Shown piece after piece: positions 1 to 5,772 of a stretch of DNA of 5,772 nt. The number at the start of each line of letters is the position of its first letter. Within the stretch, counting starts at the first letter, position 1. This DNA comes from Bacteroidaceae bacterium. GTDB taxonomy: Bacteria; Bacteroidota; Bacteroidia; Bacteroidales; Bacteroidaceae. The DNA is taken from NCBI GenBank assembly GCA_021443405.1, contig JABUUA010000099.1:1-5772 (forward strand), read 5' to 3'. Below the pieces are notes generated by a model. The model made no database searches and had not been told where the DNA came from. It saw nothing but the letters and a program-made list of their open reading frames with translations. A program made the translations under genes and the position numbers.

Positions 1-3
1 AAA

Positions 4-2427
4 ATGAAAGTATTGAAGTTTGGCGGAACATCCGTAGGTTCCGTTGAGAGTATTCTCAGTGTAAAAAAGATTGTAGAGGCTCAGACCGAGCCTGTGATTG
101 TTGTAGTATCTGCTCTTGGCGGCATTACAGATAAACTCATTCGCACGTCTCAATTGGCTGTGGAAGGCGATTCCTGCTATCAGAAGATGTTTGCGGAAAT
201 CGTGGAACGCCACGAACAAATGATAGAAACTATCATACCCGCTGGCAAAGACCGCGAGACGTTGTTGGCCGTGGTGCACGCTCATTTCGAGGAATTACGC
301 AGCATTTATCAAGGCGTTTACCTCATTCGTGACCTCAGTCCGAAGACGCAGGCCGCCATTGTCAGCTATGGAGAGCGCATTTCCAGCCGTATCGTTGCCT
401 GCTTGATTGAGGGTGCCGAGTGGTTCGACAGTCGTGAATTCATCAAGACCGAAGTGAAGGGTGGCAAGAATTGTCTGGCTACCGAACTTACCAACCGCTT
501 GGTGCGTGAGAACTGGAAGCACATCCCGCCGATTAGTTTGGTGGGCGGCTTCATCAGCACCGATGCCAACAGTGGCGAAGTCACCAACCTGGGTCGAGGT
601 GGTAGCGACTACACGGCCAGCATCATTGCCGCAGCATTGGACGCCTCGGTGCTGGAAATCTGGACGGACGTCGATGGCTTCATGACCGCCGACCCCCGTG
701 TTATCAGCACGGCGTACGTGATTCCTGAATTGTCGTACGTGGAGGCCATGGAGTTGTGTAACTTCGGTGCCAAGGTGGTTTATCCGCCGACCATCTATCC
801 CGTATGCGTCAAGAATATCCCCATTTTAATTAAGAATACGTTCAATCCCGAGGCTCCCGGCAGCATCATCAAGCAAAACGTGGAGCACAACGACAAGCCC
901 ATCAAGGGCATTTCCAGCATCAAAGGCACGAGTCTGATTACGGTATCGGGTCTGTCGATGGTGGGTGTCATCGGTGTGAACCGCCGTATCTTCTCGCGTT
1001 TGGCTGATAATGGCATCTCTGTCTTCATGGTGTCACAGGCGTCGAGTGAGAACAGCACGAGCATCGGCGTTCGTCAGGAAGATTGTGCGGCCGCGTGTCG
1101 TGTACTCAACGAGGAATTCGCCAAGGAGATTGAGGACGGAGCCATGTTTCCCATGCACGCCGAGGATGGGCTGGCCACCGTGGCGGTTGTGGGTGAGAAT
1201 ATGAAGCACACCCCCGGTATTGCCGGCAAGTTGTTCGGTGCACTTGGGCGCAGCGGTATCAGTGTGATTGCTTGTGCGCAAGGAGCTTCCGAGACGAATA
1301 TATCATTTGTCATTGATGAACAATACTTGCGTAAGTCGCTCAACGTCATCCACGACTCGTTCTTCCTGAGCGAATACCAGGTGCTAAACCTCTTTATCTG
1401 CGGTGTGGGCACTGTGGGCGGCAGCTTGATTGAGCAGATTGCCCAGCAGCGTGAGAAACTGATGCGCGAGCTGCGCCTGAAACTTAACGTGGTGGGTATC
1501 GCCAGCGGTCATAATGCTATGTTCGACCGCGAAGGACTGCCCCTCGACAATGTGCGGGAGCGCCTGAAAAATGCTCCCGTCAGCAACATCGAGCGGCTAC
1601 GGAATGAGGTGGTCGGTATGAATATCTTTAATTCTGTTTTTGTGGATTGCACCGCCTCGCCAGAGGTGGCCGGTCTTTACCACGACTTCCTGCAGCACAA
1701 CATCCACGTGGTGGCTGCCAACAAGGTGGCTGCCAGCAGCGACTACGCCAATTACCGTGCCTTGAAGCAGACGGCCAAGGAAAGAGGCGTGAAGTTCTTG
1801 TTCGAAACCAACGTAGGAGCAGGTCTGCCCATCATCCGCACCATCAACGACTTGATAAATTCTGGCGATAAGGTGCTGAAGATTGAGGCCGTTCTTTCGG
1901 GAACACTCAATTATATTTTCAATACTATCAGCAAAGACATACCGCTGAGCGAGACGGTCCGTATGGCGAAGGCCGAGGGATTCAGCGAACCTGACCCGCG
2001 CATCGACCTCAGTGGTAAGGACGTGATTCGCAAGTTGGTGATTCTATCGCGTGAGGCTGGCTACGAAATTGAGCAGGCAGACGTGGAGAAAAATCTCTTT
2101 ATTCCCAAAGAATATTTCGAAGGAACGCTGGAAGATTTCTGGCGTCGTCTGCCTGAGTTGGATGCTTCGTTCGAACAGCAACGACAGGACCTTGAGGCGA
2201 ATCACTGTGTGTGGCGCTTCGTGGCCAAGATGGAGAACGGACGAGCCAGTGTTTCGCTCGAGAAATACGACCGCAATCACTCGTTCTATGTACTGGAGGG
2301 CAGCAACAATATAGTGTTGCTCACTACCGAGCGCTACAATGCGTCGCCCATGCTCATCCAGGGTTACGGCGCCGGCGCCGGTGTGACGGCTGCGGGCGTG
2401 TTTGCGGATATTATGTCGCTGGCGTAA
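4..2427 (+). CDS. thrA: Bifunctional aspartokinase / homoserine dehydrogenase (ThrA type)
   Basis: This cytoplasmic enzyme catalyses the first and third steps from aspartate to threonine: ATP-dependent phosphorylation of aspartate, and NAD(P)H-dependent reduction of aspartate semialdehyde to homoserine. The 807 residues match the length of E. coli ThrA (820). The kinase domain spans about 1-290, with KFGGTSVG at 5-12, SYGERISS at 121-128, GRGGSDYTA at 197-205, WTDVDG at 220-225 and ADPR at 229-232. Two ACT regulatory segments lie at about 310-455, with QASSE at 345-349 and QGASE at 426-430. The dehydrogenase follows: the nucleotide-binding loop GVGTVGG at 467-473, VDCTAS at 547-552, NK at 573-574 and ETNVGAGLP at 601-609. 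Residues E662, D668, D673 and K677 correspond to yeast homoserine dehydrogenase E208, D214, D219 and K223. The GYGAGAGVTAAGVFAD ending (787-802) shows the C-terminus is intact. The start is the ATG right before VLKFGG, as in homologues, with AAA upstream. Linkage to thrC favours ThrA over the paralogue MetL. Threonine feedback inhibition is inferred from the ACT domains. Confidence 0.97.
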   Translation: MKVLKFGGTSVGSVESILSVKKIVEAQTEPVIVVVSALGGITDKLIRTSQLAVEGDSCYQKMFAEIVERHEQMIETIIPAGKDRETLLAVVHAHFEELRSIYQGVYLIRDLSPKTQAAIVSYGERISSRIVACLIEGAEWFDSREFIKTEVKGGKNCLATELTNRLVRENWKHIPPISLVGGFISTDANSGEVTNLGRGGSDYTASIIAAALDASVLEIWTDVDGFMTADPRVISTAYVIPELSYVEAMELCNFGAKVVYPPTIYPVCVKNIPILIKNTFNPEAPGSIIKQNVEHNDKPIKGISSIKGTSLITVSGLSMVGVIGVNRRIFSRLADNGISVFMVSQASSENSTSIGVRQEDCAAACRVLNEEFAKEIEDGAMFPMHAEDGLATVAVVGENMKHTPGIAGKLFGALGRSGISVIACAQGASETNISFVIDEQYLRKSLNVIHDSFFLSEYQVLNLFICGVGTVGGSLIEQIAQQREKLMRELRLKLNVVGIASGHNAMFDREGLPLDNVRERLKNAPVSNIERLRNEVVGMNIFNSVFVDCTASPEVAGLYHDFLQHNIHVVAANKVAASSDYANYRALKQTAKERGVKFLFETNVGAGLPIIRTINDLINSGDKVLKIEAVLSGTLNYIFNTISKDIPLSETVRMAKAEGFSEPDPRIDLSGKDVIRKLVILSREAGYEIEQADVEKNLFIPKEYFEGTLEDFWRRLPELDASFEQQRQDLEANHCVWRFVAKMENGRASVSLEKYDRNHSFYVLEGSNNIVLLTTERYNASPMLIQGYGAGAGVTAAGVFADIMSLA

Positions 2428-2430
2428 GGT

Positions 2431-3639
2431 ATGAAAAGAATCATCATCCTTGGAGACGGCATGGCCGACTGGCCCACTGCCGCGTTGGGGGGCAAGACGC
2501 TGCTCCAGTACGCCGACACACCTCACATGGACTGGCTCGCCAAGCACGGCCGTTGCGGTCTGCTGAAAACGGTGCCCGATGGTTTCCATCCCGGTAGCGA
2601 GGTGGCCAACAGTAGTATTCTGGGCTACGACCAGCACGTGGTTTACGAAGGCCGTGGCCCGCTGGAGGCGGCGAGCATCGGCGTGGATTTGGCCGACGAC
2701 GACCTTGCTCTGCGTTGCAACCTTGTCTGCATCGAGGGCGACCTTCTGAAAAATCATTCTTGCGGTCGGCTCGAAACAGAAGAAAGCGACGTGCTCATCC
2801 GTTACTTGCAAGAGCAGTTGGGCAGCGAGCGTGTGCATTTCTACACCGGTGTGCAGTACCGTCATTTGCTTGTCATCAAGGGCGGCAACAAGCATCTGCA
2901 TTGTGTTCCTCCCCACGATATTCCCTTGAAACCATTCCGTCCCAACATGCTTCGAGCCGAAGCACCCGAGGCAGAGGAGACCGCTGCGCTGCTGACCGAT
3001 TTAATATATAAGAGTCAGCAACTCCTTGCCGAGCATCCGTTGAATCGGGAACGAGTGGCGCGTGGCATGGACCCGGCCAACAGCATCTGGCCGTGGGGTG
3101 GGGGATACCGACCCAAGATGACGCCGCTCACCGTTACCTATCCTCAGATAAAGCGAGGCTCGGTCATCACGGCCGTTGACCTCATCCGCGGCATCGGTCG
3201 CTACGCAGGTTTGCGCGTCATCCACGTGACCGGTGCGACGGGTTTGTGGGACACCGACTATGAGGCTAAGGCGCAGGTGGCTCTCGAAGCGCTGAAGACC
3301 GACGATTTTGTGTATGTTCACGTGGAGGCCAGTGATGAGGCTGGGCACGACGGAGATTTATCACTCAAGCTCAAGACAATAGAGAATCTTGACCACCGAC
3401 TGCTCAGACCTATTATGGAGGCGGTAGCGACGTGGGACGAGCCCGTGTCCATCGGCCTGCTGCCCGACCATCCTACGCCTGTGGCGCTCCGTACGCATAC
3501 CGGCGACCCCATCCCTTTCTGCATCTATTATCCCGGAATTGCGCCCGACACCGTGGAGACCTTCGACGAAGAAGCGGTGAAGGACGGGGCGTATGGCTTG
3601 CTTGAAGGAAACGGATTTATAAACGAATTTATGAGATAA
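2431..3639 (+). CDS. ApgM-like protein, presumed homoserine kinase replacing classical ThrB
   Basis: The family is cofactor-independent phosphoglycerate mutase of the archaeal type (alkaline phosphatase superfamily). The 402-residue length is normal for it. By context it is most likely the homoserine kinase: it sits between thrA (3-base gap) and thrC (7-base gap), exactly where thrB is expected, and no GHMP kinase is present. Metal-site residues can be placed by analogy with Bacillus iPGM: D9 in LGDGM; S56 in GSEVAN, matching the phosphorylated Ser62; D302 and H306 in DEAGHDG, matching D403 and H407; D346-H347 in PDHPTP, matching D444-H445; and H356 in RTHTGDP, matching H462. Other family hallmarks are SILGYD (62-67), PANSIWPWGGG (215-225) and VTGATGLWDTDY (266-277). 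The ATG at 2431 is required, because the next in-frame ATG (M11) would delete D9. The family is commonly annotated 'proposed homoserine kinase' in thr operons, and I recall genetic support from Bacteroides. True phosphoglycerate mutase activity cannot be excluded from motifs alone. Family assignment is near certain; the kinase role is likely. Confidence 0.9.
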   Translation: MKRIIILGDGMADWPTAALGGKTLLQYADTPHMDWLAKHGRCGLLKTVPDGFHPGSEVANSSILGYDQHVVYEGRGPLEAASIGVDLADDDLALRCNLVCIEGDLLKNHSCGRLETEESDVLIRYLQEQLGSERVHFYTGVQYRHLLVIKGGNKHLHCVPPHDIPLKPFRPNMLRAEAPEAEETAALLTDLIYKSQQLLAEHPLNRERVARGMDPANSIWPWGGGYRPKMTPLTVTYPQIKRGSVITAVDLIRGIGRYAGLRVIHVTGATGLWDTDYEAKAQVALEALKTDDFVYVHVEASDEAGHDGDLSLKLKTIENLDHRLLRPIMEAVATWDEPVSIGLLPDHPTPVALRTHTGDPIPFCIYYPGIAPDTVETFDEEAVKDGAYGLLEGNGFINEFMR

Positions 3640-3646
3640 CATAGCG

Positions 3647-4936
3647 ATGAACTATTACAGTACCAATGGCAACGCGCCCATCGCCAGCCTTGAGAAGGCC
3701 GTGGTGAAGGGACTGGCCGAGGACCGCGGTTTATATATGCCCGAGCGCATCTGTCCGCTGCCTCAGGATTTCTTTGATTCGATTGAACAACGCTCGTTCC
3801 ACGAAATTGCCTGCCGCGTGGCAGAGGCTTTCTTCGGCGAGGACATACCCAAGGACGACCTCGACCGCATCGTGTGTGACACGCTCGCTTTCGATGTTCC
3901 CGCCGTCCCCGTTACCGATAACATTTATTCGCTGGAGTTGTTCCATGGTCCCACGCTGGCTTTCAAGGATGTCGGCGCTCGCTTCATGGCGCGCATGCTT
4001 CGCTACTTCAATGGCGGCGAAACCGTCAATGTGTTGGTGGCTACGAGCGGTGACACGGGCAGCGCCGTGGCCAATGGCTTTCTCGGCGTCGAGGGTATCC
4101 ACGTGTATGTGCTCTACCCCAAGGGCAAAGTCAGCCCCATACAGGAGTGTCAGTTTACTACGCTCGGGCAGAACATTACCGCCCTCGAGGTGGACGGTGT
4201 GTTCGACGACTGCCAGGCGTTGGTGAAGAGTGCGTTCATGGACGCCGAGCTCAATCAGCACATGAAACTGACGTCGGCCAACAGCATCAACGTGGCGCGC
4301 TTCCTGCCGCAGTCGTTCTACTACTTCTATGCTTATGCTCAACTGAAGAAGCTCGGTCGGACGAACTTGGTGGCGTGTGTGCCCAGCGGCAACTTTGGCA
4401 ACATCTGTTCGGCTCTCTTCGGTAAGCGGATGGGACTGCCTATCCAGCGCTTCATTGCTGCGAACAATGCCAATGACATTTTCTTCAGGTATTTGCAGAC
4501 GGGACACTATGCGCCGAAGGCCAGTGTGCAGACCATAGCTAACGCCATGGACGTGGGCGACCCCAGTAACTTTGCCCGCATTCTCGATCTCTACGGAGGC
4601 GACCATGCCGCCATTTGTGCCGACATCTCGGGCGCTACGTATTCCGACGAGCAAATTGCTACTACTATGCGTGAATGCCTTGCAGAGACCGGTTATCAGC
4701 TCGACCCCCACGGCGCTTGCGGTTATCGCGCTTTACAGGAGGGACTGTGCGAGGGCGAGACTGGCTTCTTCCTTGAAACTGCGCATCCTGCCAAGTTCAA
4801 ACAAGTGGTGGACGACATCTGCGGCGGTGACGTCGCCATACCCGAGCGGTTGCAAGCCTTCATGAAGGGCGAGAAGCAATCCGTGGGCATGGCCAATGAT
4901 TTTGCAGCCTTCAAGTTGTTCCTGATGAGCCGTTGA
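3647..4936 (+). CDS. thrC: Threonine synthase
   Basis: This PLP-dependent cytoplasmic enzyme converts O-phospho-L-homoserine and water to L-threonine and phosphate, the last step of the pathway. At 429 residues it is nearly the length of E. coli ThrC (428). It begins with the family-typical MNYYSTNG and has AEDRGLYMPE at 24-33. The PLP-binding lysine is K107 in FHGPTLAFKD (99-108), the same position number as in E. coli. ATSGDTGSAVA (132-142) and the phosphate-binding loop PSGNFGN (246-252) are intact, as are KLTSANSIN (207-215) and DPSNFARI (305-312). It is of the E. coli/yeast type and has no plant-type N-terminal S-adenosylmethionine-sensing extension. The start follows the upstream stop by seven bases without a Shine-Dalgarno sequence, which suggests coupling to the upstream cistron. 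Because the enzyme needs phosphohomoserine, its presence right after the mutase-like gene is the main support for calling that gene a homoserine kinase. Confidence 0.97.
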   Translation: MNYYSTNGNAPIASLEKAVVKGLAEDRGLYMPERICPLPQDFFDSIEQRSFHEIACRVAEAFFGEDIPKDDLDRIVCDTLAFDVPAVPVTDNIYSLELFHGPTLAFKDVGARFMARMLRYFNGGETVNVLVATSGDTGSAVANGFLGVEGIHVYVLYPKGKVSPIQECQFTTLGQNITALEVDGVFDDCQALVKSAFMDAELNQHMKLTSANSINVARFLPQSFYYFYAYAQLKKLGRTNLVACVPSGNFGNICSALFGKRMGLPIQRFIAANNANDIFFRYLQTGHYAPKASVQTIANAMDVGDPSNFARILDLYGGDHAAICADISGATYSDEQIATTMRECLAETGYQLDPHGACGYRALQEGLCEGETGFFLETAHPAKFKQVVDDICGGDVAIPERLQAFMKGEKQSVGMANDFAAFKLFLMSR

Positions 4937-4945
4937 GCATTTTTG
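4915..4945 (+). promoter_or_regulatory. Candidate Bacteroidota-type promoter for the transporter gene
   Basis: The primary Bacteroidota promoter is usually described as TTTG near -33 and TAnnTTTG near -7, about 19-21 bases apart. Here GTTG (4915-4918) is followed by 19 bases and then CATTTTTG (4938-4945), one mismatch in each element. Transcription would start near 4950 and leave a leader of roughly 30 bases. The -33 element lies inside the end of thrC. This is a pattern match only, and such AT-rich strings can arise by chance. Confidence 0.33.
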
Positions 4946-4982
4946 TTTTTCTGTTATAATAAGGAAATAAATACTAACCACT
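4937..4982 (+). promoter_or_regulatory. AT-rich intergenic leader with A-rich translation initiation region
   Basis: Only 11 of these 46 bases are G or C, in sharp contrast to the flanking genes. There is no properly spaced Shine-Dalgarno: the AAGGA at 4961-4965 ends 17 bases before the ATG. Instead, A occupies -3, -6 and -12 to -14 relative to the start at 4983. This is the Kozak-like pattern reported for Shine-Dalgarno-independent initiation in Bacteroidota. An in-frame TAA at 4968-4970 excludes a more upstream start for the transporter. Confidence 0.4.
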
Positions 4983-5772
4983 ATGGCCAACAAACCTTAT
5001 GCCTCACTGACCAGCAAACAGTACTTGGTGCCGTTTGTGCTGGTTACCTCGTTGTTTTTCCTGTGGGGTTTTGCCCGAGCCATCCTCGATGTGCTCAACA
5101 AACATTTCCAGAATTCCCTTGACATCTCGCTGACGCAGGCCTCGCTTGTGCAGGTGATTACCTACATGGGCTACTTCTTGATGGCATTGCCAGCGGGCTT
5201 GTTCATCAATCGCTTCGGTTATCGCCGCGGCGTGGTCACAGGTCTGATGCTTTACGCAGCCGGCGCTTTTCTGTTCATTCCTTGCAGTGCGAGTAATGCC
5301 TTCACGGGTTATCTGGGCGCGTTGTTCGTGATTGCCTGCGGACTGGCCTTCCTCGAAACGTCGGCCAATCCCTATGCCACTGAGTTAGGACCGCGAGAGA
5401 CGGCCACCAGCCGCCTCAATCTGGCGCAGTCGTTCAACGGTATGGGCAGTGCATTGGCGCCCATGTTGGTCGGCGCTTTCCTGTTCACAAATGTCGATGC
5501 CGATGTGTCCATGCCTTACATCGTTATGGGCGTGGTGACGCTTATCGCGGCTTTTGTGTTCTTCCGCAGCCGCTTGCCGGAGATTAAAGAAGAGGAAGTG
5601 GAGGAAGCCTCCCAGCAGACAACGAGCGGCTGGGCCAATCTGCGCACGTTGATGCACAACCGCATGTTCCTTTTCGGCTTGTCGGCACTGCTCGCTTACG
5701 AAGTAGCCGAAATCAGCATTAATAGTTATTTCGTGACCTTTGCCACCGATATGCAGTGGATGGCTGCCGACA
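4983..5772 (+). CDS. FucP/GluP-family MFS sugar:proton symporter, 3' end cut off by window
   Basis: This inner-membrane protein is likely a proton-coupled sugar importer of the fucose/glucose/galactose symporter family. The 263 visible residues are about two thirds of the usual length (roughly 400-440). Hydrophobic segments lie at about 14-35, 53-75, 83-101, 106-130, 147-169 and 178-194, with a seventh at about 229-254. An acidic, hydrophilic loop at 196-228 (EIKEEEVEE at 200-208) separates the two halves, as in MFS proteins. Family marks are FFLWGFAR (25-32), D36 aligning with FucP D46, GLFINRFGYRRG (72-83) as the TM2-TM3 motif, and LETSANPY (124-131), in which E125 aligns with FucP E135. 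D46 and E135 are the residues implicated in proton coupling and sugar binding in E. coli FucP. LNLAQSFN (145-152) is also conserved. The sugar cannot be told from the sequence, and no catabolic genes are in view. The 46-base gap suggests its own transcription rather than a threonine-export role. Confidence 0.9.
   Translation, partial: MANKPYASLTSKQYLVPFVLVTSLFFLWGFARAILDVLNKHFQNSLDISLTQASLVQVITYMGYFLMALPAGLFINRFGYRRGVVTGLMLYAAGAFLFIPCSASNAFTGYLGALFVIACGLAFLETSANPYATELGPRETATSRLNLAQSFNGMGSALAPMLVGAFLFTNVDADVSMPYIVMGVVTLIAAFVFFRSRLPEIKEEEVEEASQQTTSGWANLRTLMHNRMFLFGLSALLAYEVAEISINSYFVTFATDMQWMAAD

Larger units (their letters stand above)
4..4936 (+). other. Threonine biosynthesis operon (thrA - apgM-like kinase - thrC)
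   Basis: Three co-directional genes with gaps of 3 and 7 bases together cover aspartate to threonine, lacking only asd. No promoter or terminator fits between them. Any attenuator, leader peptide or promoter in front of thrA lies outside the window. The end of the operon is uncertain: no hairpin terminator is visible after thrC, so some readthrough into the transporter gene is possible. Confidence 0.88.

Noticed and set aside
4..123. Lower GC content at the 5' end of thrA (about 42%) as a sign of transfer
   Set aside because: Reduced GC at the start of coding regions is common and helps keep the start unstructured. The protein is continuous with its family, and no boundary is seen.
2044..2916. 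Open frame of 290 codons on the - strand across the thrA / apgM-like junction
   Set aside because: It is antisense to two clear genes, has no family features, and is explained by codon composition.
3614..3632. Near-direct repeat of ATTTAT before the thrC start
   Set aside because: It encodes the ordinary C-terminal residues FINEF of the apgM-like protein, is only six bases long, and has no sign of a regulatory role.
3731..4711. Open frame of 326 codons on the - strand opposite thrC
   Set aside because: It lies wholly opposite a well-conserved gene, its product has no recognisable motif, and long antisense frames are expected in GC-rich coding DNA with this codon bias.
4940..4950. T-rich run after the thrC stop as a possible intrinsic terminator
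   Set aside because: I found no GC-rich inverted repeat directly before the run, so it lacks the hairpin. It fits better as part of an AT-rich promoter and leader.
4955..4960. Perfect TATAAT resembling an E. coli -10 box
   Set aside because: Bacteroidota primary sigma factors use a different -7 element. No suitable TTGACA-like box sits about 17 bases upstream, and chance occurrence in AT-rich DNA is likely.
4961..4965. AAGGA as a Shine-Dalgarno for the transporter gene
   Set aside because: The spacing of 17 bases to the ATG is too long, and an in-frame stop at 4968-4970 rules out a nearer upstream start.

Overview
This window is a threonine biosynthesis operon from a member of the Bacteroidota. 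It is followed by the first two thirds of a sugar-type major facilitator transporter. All four genes lie on the + strand, and about 98% of the window is coding. The gene order (fused aspartokinase-homoserine dehydrogenase, phosphoglycerate-mutase-like protein, threonine synthase) is the arrangement known from Bacteroides and Prevotella. Three further signs point to Bacteroidota: starts without a Shine-Dalgarno sequence, a Bacteroidota-type promoter candidate, and a FucP/GluP-family transporter with the FFLWGFAR signature common in that phylum. The coding DNA is richer in GC than is typical of Bacteroides (79 of 120 bases at 2461-2580 are G or C), so a GC-richer Prevotellaceae-like lineage is a reasonable guess, but no rRNA or other marker settles it.

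Layout: 4-2427 thrA-type bifunctional enzyme, complete; 2431-3639 apgM-like protein, the presumed homoserine kinase; 3647-4936 thrC, threonine synthase; 4937-4982 a short AT-rich gap with a candidate promoter; 4983-5772 a FucP-like transporter cut by the window edge. There is no intergenic stretch over 46 bases, and I see no RNA gene, mobile element, CRISPR array or convincing terminator.

How the genes fit together: ThrA phosphorylates aspartate and, after aspartate-semialdehyde dehydrogenase (asd, not in this window), reduces the semialdehyde to homoserine. Homoserine must then be phosphorylated before ThrC can make threonine. No classical GHMP-family ThrB is present. Its place is taken by a protein of the alkaline phosphatase superfamily related to archaeal-type phosphoglycerate mutase. 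This replacement is the most notable feature here. It has been proposed before for this family, so it is unusual rather than wholly undescribed.

The three thr genes are separated by only 3 and 7 bases and the downstream two lack good initiation signals, which suggests translational coupling. The transporter has an AT-rich leader and its own candidate promoter, so it is probably a separate unit. Upstream control of the operon cannot be seen because the window starts three bases before thrA.
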